Assembly: GCF_016808095.1 (NCBI RefSeq)
Contig: NC_068976.1
Coordinates: forward strand, 32,730,371 to 32,794,370
DNA: 64,000 bases
Direction: 5' to 3'
Origin: Vigna angularis
Lineage: Eukaryota; Streptophyta; Magnoliopsida; Fabales; Fabaceae
The position numbers and the translations under genes were made by a program. Shown here in pieces: positions 31,062-43,909 of the stretch; within the stretch, counting starts at the first letter, position 1; each line of letters opens with the position of its first letter. The notes beneath the pieces are model-generated. The model was not told the DNA's origin, searched no databases, and saw only the letters and a program-made list of their open reading frames with translations.

Positions 31062-34000
31062 CACTAGTAAAGAAAGGACTTTTTAATGCGCCTATGGTTC
31101 TCACGAAACCGGAGCATAAAAAGGCATAGTGGCATTTTTGCAAACATATAGACTTCGATTCTAACAAAGCCGAAGTCATAGTGTAGTTTTGCCACTGATT
31201 CTCTATAGAACTGTTGTCATATAGTCATGCGAAACTAAAAATTAAAGACTTTTCAACTGAAAAGTTTTTTGTACAGGACTTTTGGCCCCGATTCTCTACA
31301 TAATTGTTTCCATAGACTCCTACAAAACTAACAATTTAAGACTTTTCAATTGAAAAGTTTTTTGTACAAGACTTTTGGTCTCGGTTCTCTGCATAACTGC
31401 TGCCATAAAGTCGACTTTTTGCCTCAGTTATTTTAGAATCGCTATTGTAGGGTTCTACGAAACAAAAAATTTAAGACCTTTCATTTGACAGGACTTTTGG
31501 CCTCGGTTTTCTGCAGAACCGTTGTCATAGGGTCCTACTCTAGACAAAACTTTTGGCTTCAGTTCTTTGTAGAACCGCTTCCATAGGGTCCTGCAAAACT
31601 GACAAGCTTTCTGTACAGGACTTTTGGCCATGGTTCTTTGCAAAACCGCTGTCATAGGGTACTAACATTGCAGGTTGACTTTTCAATTTCCAGCCCTATG
31701 GCCTAGGTTATTTTGAAAAGCGGTGCCATAGAGGACTTTATGTTTTAGTTATACCATGAACTGAGACATAAAGTTTGAAAAAAAATTCAAAATTTTCACC
31801 TGAAAATATTATTTTTTATTTTTTTGGAAGGCCTTAGGCAACGGTTCTTAGTAGTACCGATGTTATAGAGGTGTCCTAGGGTTATATTTCATGAGATAAC
31901 AAAGTCTCCTCTTACATTTTTTCTTCGTTTTCTCTTTGCTTCTTCTTCTTCTTCTCTACTACGATGAAGCTTTAAGCGACCATCACAGGTGTTGCAACCA
32001 GGATCGCGACGGGACGGTGAGCCGAAAAACAAACGGGTTTGAGAAAAGATTTTGGGAGTCGCCACCATAATTTATCATAGAAAAACTATGGAAAACCATA
32101 AAATAAGACATGGTCTATGAAAACTAGATTTTAGTTCGGGAATCGGTTATGCGTAAGAAAGGTGTTAGCACCCTACTGCGCCTGACCAAAGGCAGTACCT
32201 TTAATTAAATGTATAAAGTTGACGTGGTTTTTCAAAATATTTAATTTTCCCTAAACAAAATAATAATATAAAGAAACAAAAAATATGAGCCCGACAAGGA
32301 TTGACTTTCCTCCTACGTATATCCATTTATGATGGACAATGAGGGATCACATAGTTCTTTATCTAGAAAAAGGTTTGTGAGTTTGTTTGAAAATTATTAT
32401 GCATTATTTTGGAATTTTGAAACGTGAACTCGATAAGGATTGACATTGTTTTTTTTAAAGATTTTTGTATTCTTCTATTTGAAAAAAAGGTGGGATGAAA
32501 AAGAAAAGGAAAGAGACCGACCATAAGCCGACGCGTACCCATACTCTTTATTTTATGATTTAATATTTTTTTATAGGAAAATACGTGATAAGAAATATTT
32601 TTTTTAATTGTTTATTTATTATTTATTTTTTAAGTAAAATTTTAAAAAATAAATATCACGTGATGCGAGAGATATAACCAATACCAAAAGAAAAGCGAAA
32701 ATATAGTCCTTTTTTATGAAAAAAAAAACATTATCGGTGCATAGTAAAAAAATAAAATATTTTAACAAAAACCTTCAAAGTACAATAAAAAGAGAAGGAG
32801 AATGGTGTAGAGATGACATACCTTTTTGGCTTTAAGTATTCCCCTAGTTCTCCTTGGTAGTTTCTTTTGGCAGAGTTCCTCTAGCATGAGAACTTACTTT
32901 CCTCTATATTCTCTCACACTCTTTCTATCTCTATTATTTCAGAGTGTATCTCCCTATTTTTTTTCGTTCGTGTTTTTCCTATGACAGGATGCGTATTTAT
33001 ATACACACATTGTAATATTATGGTAATCTTGCCTTAATTGTAAATTAATTGACAATGAAAAAAACAAGGAAAGAAAATGTCTTGGTTCCAAGAAAAAGAA
33101 ATCAAATAAAATTCAAGACATTGATTATAATTATTGTCAGAAAATTTTTCCATTTTTAAAATCATTTTTTCCTCTTTAAAAACAACTGGCGCAACAAATT
33201 ATATTAATATACTCTTTTAATTATTGCTTATAATTATTGGCATAATATTGATTCAAATTATTACCATATTAAACTAATATTTCAAAAATATTTTCTAGTG
33301 ATGTGTCCTGTATTAAAGTTTGAAAATCATATGCATTGTTTTATCCTTTTTACCCACCATTAATTATTATTCTTTTATTCTTGTTTTTTACCTTTACTTT
33401 TAATTTTTTATTTTTATTAACTTACCCGGACGAAATTGGGTGTTGACAATAGGTAATTTATTTTTTCATTTTACACAAATTCTTGTTGATTAACTGTTTT
33501 AGGGTTGATTTTCTTTCGTTTTGACCAATTAGTTTCATGTATAAGTACTCTTTCATTTTCATTCATAATCTTTTGTCCCTCACCCGTGCAAAGATTTATT
33601 TCGGCACTGACCCCATCTTTATGGTTAGTTTCGTTTTGATGAAATTTCGTTTTCGGTTTGTTCATACGTTGTTCATACACCATAGGGTAAAACTAAAAAT
33701 ATATCCAAATGACTTGGAAATTTTTTCAAATACCATGAAAAGCTCCCACAAAAAAATTGGATCAAAATTCAAAAGTTTAAGTATGGGAAATATTTTTGCG
33801 AAGTTTAAAAAAACAAAATAAATTGACGAAAAATAGAAAATGACTTTTTTTTAAATCTAGAAGGAACACGCGGGCTGCTACGGCGTTGGACATTTTTTTC
33901 TATCCTAAATCGATATATAATATGTCGGCCAACGGGATAAAATGTTATGACCAAATCAACAAATCAACGGTTTTTTTTTGTTTTTAAGGGTAGCAGTTCC

Positions 34001-34211
34001 TAAGAGACCCCTTACCAAAACCCAACTTTTTTTTTGGGTTTTCTGCTTCGGTTCTTTTGAACCGAGGTAAAATCATGACCCTTTTGCTTTGATTCTTTTG
34101 AACAGAGGCAAAAAATTCTGCCTTTTTTACTTCGTTAGAATATACCTCAGTTCAAAGACTACTGTCAAATGTAAAAAATAACTGTTATCGTAACTCTGCA
34201 CTGCACTAGTG
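31062..34211. mobile_element. non-autonomous CACTA transposon with nested solo LTR
   Basis: The left end starts CACTAGTAAAG and the right end finishes with CACTAGTG, whose complement also starts CACTAGT. A 3-bp duplication TCA flanks it (31059-31061 and 34212-34214), as expected for CACTA elements. Both subterminal zones carry repeats: five or six units of about 45 bp built on 'cttttggcctcggttctctg' at 31270-31660 and looser 'cggttcttttgaaccgagg' copies at 34035-34160. No transposase is seen. A solo LTR (31990-33448) interrupts it. Confidence 0.75.
31990..33448 (+). mobile_element. solo LTR, Ty3/gypsy type, 1459 bp
   Basis: It starts TGTTGCAACC and ends GGGTGTTGACA, and is flanked by ACAGG (31985-31989) and ATAGG (33449-33453), a TSD with one C-to-T change. 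The conserved words around 'gattttgggagtcgccacc' and 'ggtgttagcaccct' match, from memory, LTRs of large legume gypsy elements of Tat/Ogre type. A probable 'cgatttagaca'-like internal primer site or protein region is absent, so unequal recombination has removed the rest. Confidence 0.75.
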
Positions 34212-34234
34212 TCATTATACTATTTTCCTTATAT

Positions 34235-34400
34235 AATTGGTCATTAAACCATTTTCATTAAACCCTCTTCATTAAACCATTTGCATTATACCATTCTAAT
34301 TAGATCATTTTGATTATACCATTTTCATTGCACCATTTCCATTAAACCATTTTCAATGTACCATTTTTTATCAACAAATTTCATTCAACCATATTCATTA
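34235..34400. repeat. degenerate 12-14 bp tandem repeat
   Basis: About ten imperfect units of the type 'accattttcatta' follow the right end of the CACTA element. Confidence 0.8.
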
Positions 34401-34581
34401 AAGAGTAATTGACAAACAATTATCAACATTTGCAACTCTTCAATTCAATTTACAACATTACATTCAACAACACACTAACAATGCACAATTTCAATTCTCC
34501 ACCCTACACAATCAAAACTATATATCCTAACAATAAAAAAATTAACTTAGCTAAGTAAACACAACAAACAACTACAACACA

Positions 34582-35123
34582 TCATCGACTTGTCATCAAC
34601 ATTGAAACTACAATTATGTTCACTACACATAGAACACAAAACGCCCCCATCAACACTTTCATCCACTTTTGACGAACCAACATAACTTTCTCCAAATTAA
34701 GTATGATATTCCTATCAACTTCATTTTCTTCAGTCTTCACCAACCTGTCATCCTTTCCTTCACACTTCACATAGGTATCACTTTCGTCAAACCCATCATT
34801 AGTGCACCATCTGAAGTAGTTGCAATGTCTTCACTTCAATTATGTTTAAAAGTATCATCAACCACAAGGACTAAATATTTCATTTTCTAGAACAATAAAA
34901 TAAATAGCATAGGTTTCATGAATTTTACCTTGTACTTAGGGCCACCCCAAAATTGTTTCCCTTAGTTCTTAGTTCCTTTCACAGTTCTCAATACTGATTT
35001 CTCTCCATAATGACAAATTGGTGATACATCGATACTCCTCCATCCTCCATCACCAAGATAACAAAGACTATGATTTTGCTTCTGACACCCATCACATGTG
35101 GAAGACAAACATGAATGACCCAT
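34582..35123 (-). pseudogene. small GRF zinc-finger protein with C-terminal membrane span, decayed
   Basis: The minus strand reads a zinc-finger start PICHYGEKSVLRTVKGTKN, a stop, then KQFWGGPKYK, an intron-like break beginning GTAAAA at about 34930, then HCNYFRWC. Together these are the core of a zf-GRF domain as in the small plant GRF proteins. A charged coiled-coil-like segment (34770-34660) and a hydrophobic span near the C-terminus (VLMGAFCVLCVVNIIVVSML) complete the usual layout. The in-frame stop inside the domain, the CGGP in place of a Cys-containing motif, and a frame that does not rejoin across the putative intron all indicate a pseudogene. The expected protein would be about 130 residues. 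Confidence 0.6.
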
Positions 35124-35169
35124 AAACATACTTGAATAACTCAAACATAAAACGAACATCAACGACAAC

Positions 35170-35335
35170 AAAATCCTAAAACCTGGTACAAGAAGAAGAT
35201 GAAGAAGTTAAAACCTAGTACAACAAGAAGAGGAAGAAGCTAAAACTTGGTACAAGAAGAACCTAAAACCTGGTACAAGAAGCTAAAACCTAAACAACCT
35301 ACAACCTGGTACAAGAAGAAGCTAAAACCTGATGA
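35170..35335. repeat. AAAACCTGGTACAAGAAG minisatellite
   Basis: Six or seven imperfect units of 20-40 bp built on 'ctaaaacctggtacaagaag' lie just upstream of the GRF remnant. Confidence 0.85.
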
Positions 35336-36758
35336 ATGTCCAATTTCACTCAATCAATCCCTAATTTCGAAGATAGAAACCCTAAATTGTATGATAGAAA
35401 CCTAATTTAGTGAAATGTAAATTCACGAAAAACATTCCCAATTTAATTTTAATTAAATTTTACTAATTTTTTAATGTTTAAAATATCAAAATCCACATCA
35501 CTATTCCACATAAAATGCCTTAAGTTTGCCATGTATTTGAATTAAACCACGTCATTGTGTCATGTTAGCTGACATTTAACCGTTCAGCCAATTTTACAAT
35601 AAGATCCAATTTTATCATTTTTCACAATTAAAAACCCAATTAAGACAAAAGATAACTAAATAACTGATTTAAGACAAATCACAATAAATAAAAACTTACC
35701 AAATGATTAAAGAAAAAATATGAAAACATTTCACCATCAAGTGAGACTCAAAATTATTATTATTTTCTTTAAGAAGGAAATAAAATAAATGATAAATATA
35801 ATCTAAATAATGAGTTTGTGTTTAATTTTAAAAAGAAAAAAAAATGAAAGTGAGAAATGAGTAAAATAAGTGAATAGCTAAAAATATTTTTATTTAATTT
35901 TATGTTTTATTATTTATTAACATTAAATGATAAATAAATATATACTTTATAAAAAACTAAAAAACTATCTAATTTAATTATTATTAAAAAATTTAAAAAT
36001 TATACCGCATAATCCGTCTTCCGCTGGCACATGGTATCTCAAACACAATTCCATTATTAGAAAAAAGGTTAAATTTGATGTGATTGTTTTTTTTTTCTTT
36101 TTATTTTCCTATCAAATTATTCATAAAAAAGAAACAAAGTTTATAAATATATATATTGATTTATTTTTATTGTATACTTATAAGATTCCTATAAATAACA
36201 AGAATCTAATTTAAAGCTTGCTTAATAAAAAAAGTATCCTTCTCTTTTAACTTCCACACTTATTTGAATGTGTTTATTTGTAATCATAGTACATCTTTTT
36301 AGATCATTACTTTTAAACACTTTACTTGCACTCTTTTTATATGTAATCCTTGGACCCCTCTACAAGTGAATTTTCTTTCAATATGAAGATACCATCACTC
36401 ATAAACACACACAGGCAAAGAAAATTATTGCCTACATTCAGAAATCATCACGAAGTGACTAAAATCAGTTTGGATATTAGTCAAACCTTTTTCCAGAACA
36501 AATTAAATCATTTCTACAATACAAATTCATAGTTATCCAATTTTCCTGGGCATTCAATCAGGGTTTCATTTTTCCCAATGCAACACTGTAGTGCATTTTA
36601 AAAATGTTGCCAGATTCTGCCTGGCTGTGATGCACTTATCAGTAAGAAAAAAAATGGCCTTTCCACACCCCACAATGAGATTTTGACACTGTTCACCAAA
36701 ACCCCTTCATCTAATCTCTTTTCCTGCGTGAACAACCACCACCGTTTTGTCTTTACCC
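35336..36758. other. AT-rich spacer and promoter side of the C2 gene
   Basis: No gene is seen. The last 200 bp before 36759 are less AT-rich and probably include the 5' UTR of the C2-domain gene. The open frames 36350-36532 and 36598-36822 have no motif. Confidence 0.5.
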
Positions 36759-38180
36759 ATGGCCAAAATCTGGATTGAAGTGTGCTTGATATCAGCTCGT
36801 GGTGTGAGGGGTTCACCCTCACTTTGGAAGCGTCAGTGGTATGCAGTTGGGTGGGTTGATCCTAAGAGCAAGTACTGTACCAAAGTTGATGCTTCTGGGA
36901 ATGCCAACCCTCTTTGGAGGACCAAGTTTGCCATCCAGGTTGATACCTCCAACCCAGATCTGGCACTCCACTTGGAGGTTTATAGCAGAGATCCTTTGTT
37001 CCTCACTGAGAAGCTTCATGGCTCCGCAACAGTTGTTCTCAGAGAGTTTTTGGCCAAGCAGGTCCACAACTCTGAAGAAGTAGGAAGCTACCAGTTGAGA
37101 AAGAAGAAATCCAACAAACCAAGTGGCTTCATTGATGTTTCAATCCGTCTTTCTGAGAACAAGGAGGACCCTACTTTCCACCCACAAGGTATTATTATTA
37201 TGCAATTATTTGATGTCATCATGTGCCTATAATCTTCTACTAGTTTTTATGTTTTATTAACTCTTCTATGTTAAATTGAAAAACTTAACAACATGTTCAG
37301 TGGAGATTGGTTGAAATCATAAATTTGTGTGATCTAAACCACAGAACAGTTTCTTGTGTGTTGTTAATAGAGTGTTTGGAAAAGTGATCCAAGCAATATT
37401 TTTTTGTGCTATTTTTTATTAGAGTCTTTATCATTAAGAGAACAAAGTCACATTTGGAAGATTGGTTTTTAAGGTAACATTCCAAATGTGGAAAATCAGA
37501 TCTAAGATGAGGACTCACAACCTTGAAATATATGTTATCTTTTTATTTATTTTCTATAGGGTGAGTGAGCTTTTGATTCAGCATGCTAAAAAGGGTTCCA
37601 TGTTTGGATGGAAAAGCTTGCAACTTTGAGTGATTTGAGGCTTTATGTTTGTTATGCAGGTAATGGGGAAGGAGTAGTGCTGCTAGATTATGGCAATAAT
37701 ACTCACTTGACCCCAGGGGGTGGATTTGGACAAGCCTACCCACAGAAAAAGCCTCAAGCTTCAATCCATCATTTCCATGGGACAGGAAAACAGACCCAAA
37801 ATAATGTCCCCTACACACATCCAGTGCCATTTCCTGCAGACTACGCTACTAATCCTCCTTATATGAGTGGACCAAGCTATCCTGCAGCTACTGGACCAAG
37901 TTATCAAACACCCAGAACAACTCCTGCACCACCACACTCAAAGGTCAATCATGCTCCCACTTTTTTCCCAAGTAATGGTGGCATGGCACCTAGTTATTTT
38001 AACATGCCATCATCATCATCATCATCATCTGGGGCAGGTCCTAGGCCAAGAGGGCCTCCAGGATTTGCAATTGGGGCAGGTGCAGGAGCATTGGCAGCTG
38101 GGGCTGTAATGTTTGGTGATAACTTCATGTCACAATTAGGTGATCCCACTCTTACCATTGCCACTGACCCTCTTTTCTGA
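36759..38180 (+). CDS. C2-domain protein, 2 exons, 316 aa
   Basis: The exons are 36759-37188 and 37660-38180 with a 471-bp GT-AG intron; the phases join (143 codons plus one base, then two bases plus 172 codons and TGA). The start MAKIWIEVCL is the first ATG of the frame. Residues 1-130 form a C2-like beta-sandwich (WYAVGWVDP, NPLWRTKF, LHLEVYSRDP, LREFL), usually a membrane-lipid or calcium-dependent binding module. The linker (about 145-270) is rich in Pro, His, Ser and Tyr with a run of seven Ser. The end has a Gly/Ala-rich hydrophobic segment AIGAGAGALAAGAVMFGD, as in SRC2-like plant C2 proteins. Some acidic calcium ligands are not obvious, so calcium binding is uncertain. It probably acts at a membrane; the role is not known. 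Confidence 0.93.
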
Positions 38181-39536
38181 TCAACAAGAGTTAAGCAGCT
38201 TCTGTAATTATTCTATTGGGCTGCACACATTATGGCCATTATGCCATGAGAGTTTTCTTCTTCTGTCTGAATCTGAAATCAATTTTTTTAGAGGTGTTAT
38301 GTCTACTCTTTTTGTTTAGTTTCATGGTGCTCTCTTTCTAGTAAAAAATGTCTGCAATACCTTGTCTTGTTATATATTAGATGAACAGAGGCAGTATTGT
38401 AGATCCAATTGACTAAACAAGGATACAGGGATGAAAACACACAAAGTGGCAAAGATTTTTGCTCGAAGAAAGCCTTATGCCTATTATGTAACATGAAGTT
38501 TGCTTGCTCGTGATTTTCTACTGATCCTGGTTTTCTTGGCAAGTTGGAGAAAGTTTTTTGTCTGCAACAATGATAGTGAAGTTTAAACTTGAAATCACAT
38601 ACAAACCAGATTAAATTCTTTATCATTAAGATGATTTTATTGGGAAAAGATAATTCAAATGAATCTAGATCTTCTTCTGCTAAACATTCTTCATCCTCTC
38701 TCCAGAAATTGTGTTGTGTGAACCCTTGGATATATCTCTGGTTAAGAGGAATTTGCTTCTCTCTCTGTTCATGGCAAATCAAGGCAAATTGTCTTGACTT
38801 TTTTTTAATAGTGTGCTGTGTGATTATGCCATTATATTCTTAATATTTGGTCATTGATTTTAAACGTCATAGAACATATATGAAATAATTCTTTTATAAT
38901 TTTAAAACGTATTGTATACTTTAAATATGTTAAAATTATTACAATATATCTTAAATATAATAATTACTAAATATATTTTTTAATTCGATGAATAAATAAA
39001 ATTAATTAATTAAATAAGCTTAATAAAGAAAACACCTAATTAATGGAGTTAATTACTCTCCAATTTTCTAAATTAATCTATATAAAAAAAAATTTGTCCA
39101 AATTTTAATTTATTTATTATATAATTTTTTGTGTGTCATCGTTTCTCTCTCTTTTTTTTCATCCAAAATATGCGTCGAAGAGCGTATTTTGAAAAAACTA
39201 GAATTTAAGGTAAAGTTTATGAAAATCTAGTCTAATCTAATATATTAACAAGCTAATGTTTGAAACAATAATCAACCAAATGGAAATGAGATGATTTTAA
39301 AATAATTATTATATAAAAATTTAATAATTTATCACACATAATACAAATCTATGATTGGATGTTAGTATATTTTTTCCACTAGTTTTACATTAAAAATTTC
39401 TTATAACCGTTAAATTATTTAAAAAATTAAATAGAAATGTTCATATTACAACATTGTTTTAATCTACTACTTATAAAATACTATTAATATAGTTAATATT
39501 ATTAATACCCATAATTTACATTTAAAAATTATAGTT
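38181..39536. other. 3' flank of the C2 gene, AT-rich spacer
   Basis: The first few hundred bases are likely 3' UTR. The 159-codon minus frame at 38303-38782 shows no family motif and lies antisense to the flank. Beyond 38850 the sequence is simple AT-rich spacer. Confidence 0.5.
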
Positions 39537-39541
39537 GTCTA

Positions 39542-41918
39542 TGTAACATCCCCATTATATAGCAAGTATATATAATATAGACGTCATCAGATATAATATT
39601 ATAAAGCAGTTCAGAACATGTAAATAAAGTATTTAACTTACAGTCATTCAAAATGGCTATAAATTTAAATCTTTAAGTACAAAGAGTATTTCAAAATATA
39701 CGAAAGTAGATATGCATCCTAACTACACTAAGCAGCACTGTCATCTCCCTCCAATGCCTGCTCCAGAGACACCTCATCTAACTCTACTCACATTCGAGTG
39801 GATGATCATTGCAAAAGAAAACACCACACACAAGTATGCACAGAAGCAAGCAAAAGGGTGAGCTAGTAAACTAAGAAAAGCATACAATATAACAATATGT
39901 AACATACTAGATTCATCTTCAATCAAAGCAAGCTAAATCATACATCCTAACATGTTGTATACTAGACTTGACTCGTCCGGACTTAGAATGATAATCGAGC
40001 TATGGCGGGTCGTGCACTCGTGGTGGCCTCTACTGCTTTGCAAAGCCGTTGCCAATGGGTTTCACCCTACCACACTCACGAGGTTAGCCTGTTCCGGGCC
40101 TTGAGGCATATTGGAAGCCCCCAAGACTAAGACCTCCTGCTACTCCTCACGACATGGTTCAATCCTCTCGACCATTGGAGTTTCAGTATAACCCCCAAGA
40201 CTGAGCTCCTACTCTCATTCTAAACAACTAAGAATCTCATCAAGAGATTCTAAGCTTTGAAACTTATACTTGCAACCTTGAGATCATACCACTTTCCTTT
40301 TCAACTCATATACTTTTAATTAGAATTAACATACATGCTTAAGCTCCATAAGATAAGGTCATAGATATTAAAGCATGCTTCACAAACAGTGTAACAAACC
40401 ACTTAATTAATCATAAAACCAAAGGAAATTAAACAACTAAACTCAGGACTTCTCGCACAGCGCACAGTGCTCGCATGGCGAAACCAAAGTGGCTCGCATA
40501 GCGCACCACACTCGCCTTGCGAATTACTTCGCATAGGTGACAAACTTTAGGTCTATCGCATAACGCACCCAAGTCGCACGGCTAGAGTCTAGACAAAGAC
40601 CAACCCCCCAAACCTTCTCGCCTTGCGCCCTATTCGCTTTTCTAATTAAAATGACAATGGCTCCAGGTCACCACCAGTCGCATAACGACAAGATTCGCTA
40701 GGCGAATCCACCAGGCAGAGATTAGCACTCTCTAGTCATTCGCAAAGCGCACCAGCTCGGATAGCGAATAACCCTGGCAAAGAGCACCCCTTTGCAGGGA
40801 CTCGCTATGCGAAACCATTTGCATAACGAGTCTGCATAATCTGTAGAACGCTAGTTCTGCATAATTATGCATACTCACACCCTCTTACCATTTCCAATAA
40901 TCTTTCCCAACTTCTAAGACCTCTAATTGGTGATTTAAACCTAATTAAACTTATCTAATTGATTTTACACATTCCTCTAGTGATTATTAAGTGATTAAGA
41001 CCCAAATCCCTTCTTAAAACACTAATTTCCTCAACTTAGGGACTCAAATCCAATTCTGCCATTTTTAACCTGTTCCAAACCAGTTTTATGTTCCTAGCAA
41101 GCCACGTTGGACCTATCTAAACTGTCCTAACCCTCCAAAAACACTCTAGACCTCATATGCTCAGAATCACTATCCCACTTTCTCAATGTAAAATATGTAA
41201 ATAACTGAATGTAAGTTTTGGTCCATAACGTTTCATCCAATTCAATTCACAAGTAAGCCATTACAGTTTCATCAACTACACGTTTCAGTCCATAACGTCC
41301 AATATGCTTGAAACAAAAAATGCAGTCCAAAACAGCACACCAGTTCAGCATTCAACATGCATACACATTTATAAAACATATTCAAATAAACAACTAGCTC
41401 CCCTTACCTTAGAGTTGAAATGCCCAACTCACAAGAACGCTTCTCTACAGTACCTCACACAGCAAGGACCCAACAAAACCCTACAAACCACCACATTGGT
41501 GGTAGAAAACAGCTCTTAGAGCTAGAATTTGACAGAGATTTGAAGAAAAGTGTTTCTAGTTACATGCAACCAATAGAGTCGCATGTCCTAGGTTCCAAAG
41601 CAACGGAGGAGAAAGGAAGAACTACTTACCGGTGAGAAGGAAGAAAGTGATCGGTTCAAAACGGAGCCCTCTACGCTGGGAACACTCGAACACCACCCTA
41701 TCAACAATCCGATGGCTTAGTGAAAAGAGATTGAAGAGAGAAGGCAGAGGCAAGAGAAGAAGAAAGGTCTGAAGAGTGAGGTTTGGTTGCTCAGGAAATA
41801 GGAAGAACTTTGAATTCCACGTTCCTATACATAAGTTATTTTATTAATAATGTTCCATCCTATCCTCTAATGCCACATGTTCACTCCCCAAAGCTGACTT
41901 CTTTTCTCAATCTTTACC
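39542..41918 (-). mobile_element. solo LTR, family F, copy 2 (2377 bp)
   Basis: It is flanked by a perfect 5-bp duplication GTCTA (39537-39541 and 41919-41923). The left end reads TGTAACATCCC, complementary to the GGAATGTTACA end of copy 1. The right end is altered (CTTTACC where an ACA end is expected). The length is within 14 bp of copy 1, and conserved blocks at 39780-39815 and 39960-40170 match copy 1 in reverse complement. There is no protein-coding capacity. Confidence 0.75.
40440..40860 (-). repeat. CGCATAGCG-type variable repeat inside family F LTR
   Basis: About fifteen scattered words such as CGCATAGCG, CGCTATGCG, CGCCTTGCG and CGCATAACG, many palindromic, occur in about 400 bp. 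The related copy 3 has the same word type at 56325-56700. Confidence 0.75.
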
Positions 41919-41923
41919 GTCTA

Positions 41924-42805
41924 GACTAATTTAAAATTAATTCTTTTATGAAATGCACTATGAATTAGTTATATGATAATCTAAAATTATAAAATTTTGA
42001 GTAAAAAATATTTTTTAAAAACTAAGAGCAATGAACAAAAAATGAATAATTTTTTTTAACTAAAATGGTGTGTCAAAAATCATGAATACATGGCTCCGAG
42101 TTTAATTTCAAGTTTGAGCTATGCTTATGACAAACTATCGTGGAAGATATTCAATCCTTATTACACAAATATCGGTTTTCAGATTAATTAATCTTTAGAT
42201 CCAAAGACATCTCAAGTTCTAAAAAATAATGAACTAATTATACTAAACGGGTTTAAGTTAAATTATATATACATTTTTATTCAACCACTAAATATCGAAA
42301 TTATTAGTATTTAGATAAAACTTAAAGTATTTATCTAAATCAAGTTCATCTAAAAATTTAATCTTTTATTTATTTTTTAAAATATTATAATCCCTATATT
42401 AAAAGATTAAAATTGCGATATTAAAAAAGAAACTTAATTTAAAGAGTCTTTATATTTGAAAATCCACTAATAAGTTAAAAGTCCAATGTTAGATAGAAAT
42501 AAAAAGTTGAATAACAAAATAAAGCTCTTAGTGTTTTATTATCTAATTTAAGTGAAATATTTTTTTAGGTTTATAATTATATGGCTAAAAGAAGAGGTTA
42601 TATTGATGTGTTTTAAAAATGTTTTAATACTTGAATGTCTGTAAACAAGAAAGAGAAAAACACAGAATTTATTCAAGTTAACCTCAAATTTTAGGTATGT
42701 TTAATCCTCATGTAGTGAGATTTTCTATCAAAATAGAAATTTTTTCAAGCTTCTCATGATATCAATTTTGTAGGTTCTGCTAACCAAAGAACTCCACTTT
42801 TTGGA
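41924..42805. other. AT-rich spacer
   Basis: This stretch between the family F LTR and the nested cluster has no gene or recognisable repeat. I see nothing to annotate. Confidence 0.5.
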
Positions 42806-42810
42806 CAAAC

Positions 42811-43052
42811 TGATAGAGAAAGCAGAGGTCATTATGGTTTCAAAATTTCTCCTTTCTCATTATTCATACCCACCAGTAAAATACGGTGTGATGTGTAATT
42901 TATACAGCAATGTAAAATACAAGAGATGATTCTAGAAAGGTAAAATAACTATCCTAACAAACTAACCATAAAACAACAAATAAAATATCCAGTGGGGAAA
43001 AGGGAATAATGTCAGTTGTGATAATAAACAGAAAACATGTCTTTTTCTCACA
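42811..43052 (-). repeat. 3' LTR of element C
   Basis: This 242-bp copy begins TGATAGAGAAAG and ends TTTTTCTCACA, with a pyrimidine-rich plus strand (minus-strand polypurine tract) just after it. Confidence 0.9.
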
Positions 43053-43062
43053 CCCTCCCTCA

Positions 43063-43909
43063 AGATGGATGGTGAATGTTCAGCAAGTCCATCTTGGACA
43101 AATTATCATTAAAGGGTTCAAGATAAAGTGACTTAATTAACATATCTGTCAATTGATGCTTGGAAGGAACATGTGAAATGACAATGAGGCCATCAAGAAT
43201 CTTAGACAATCCACTTCAATGTGCTTGGTTCGTTCATGAAAGGATGGATTCTTAGCCAGCTGAATTGTAGATTGATTATCACAAAAAGTGAGAAAGGGAA
43301 GTGGAATTTGAAGGCACAAGTCATTAGCAATATACTTTAACCATTGCAGTTCACAGGCAACAAAAGTCAAAGCTCTATATTCAGGTTTAGTAGAGCTTCT
43401 AGAAACGATGGATTGTCTCTAGGATTTCCAGGAAATAAGACAGTGACCATAAAAAACACAATAGCCCATGATGGATTTGCGAGTGAAGGAACAAGTAGCC
43501 CAATCGGAATAAAAAAAAACTTGAATTCTGTGAGAATTGGAAGAAGGATAAAATAAACCGAGACCTGGAACACCTTTGAGGTATTTCAAAATCCGGAAAG
43601 CAACATGGAGATGAGATTGTTGTGGATTGGCTATCTTGCTAAACAACAAAGGAAATGTCTGGGCGAGTATTATTTAAGTACTACAGCTTACCAATCAATC
43701 TTCTGTAAGCATTGGGATCTGAAACAAGATTACCCTCATCATCTCTAAGCTTAATAGTGGGATTCGAAGGAGAAGTAGTAGGTTTGCAACCAATGAGACT
43801 AAATTCTGCCAAGATTTCCAAAGAATAATTTCTTTGATTTAGCACAAGGGCCTATTGTGATCGAGCAACCTCAAAACCAAGACAAAATTTGAGAGAGCGC
43901 AAATCTTTG
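43063..43909 (-). pseudogene. element C pol, end of RT and RNase H
   Basis: This is the C-terminal part of the split polyprotein, in broken frames. It reads SIKDLRSLKFCLGFEVARS next to the insertion point, then [18 protein letters not shown], then the RNase H parts (FFYSDWATC, TFVACELQWLKY, FCDNQSTIQLAKNPSFHERTKHIEVDC). At least three frame changes and stops are needed to read through. The upstream half lies at 59227-59995, across element D. Confidence 0.8.

Noticed and set aside
33471..33821. Open frames at 33471-33683 and 33537-33821
   Set aside because: They lie on opposite strands in CACTA element sequence beside the solo LTR and have no recognisable domain.
36598..37067. Minus-strand frames over the C2 gene
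   Set aside because: They overlap exon 1 of the well-supported C2 gene and show no motif.
38303..38782. 159-codon minus-strand frame downstream of the C2 gene
   Set aside because: It lies over the likely 3' UTR, has no family motif, low-complexity composition and no sign of splicing or homology to other parts of the window.
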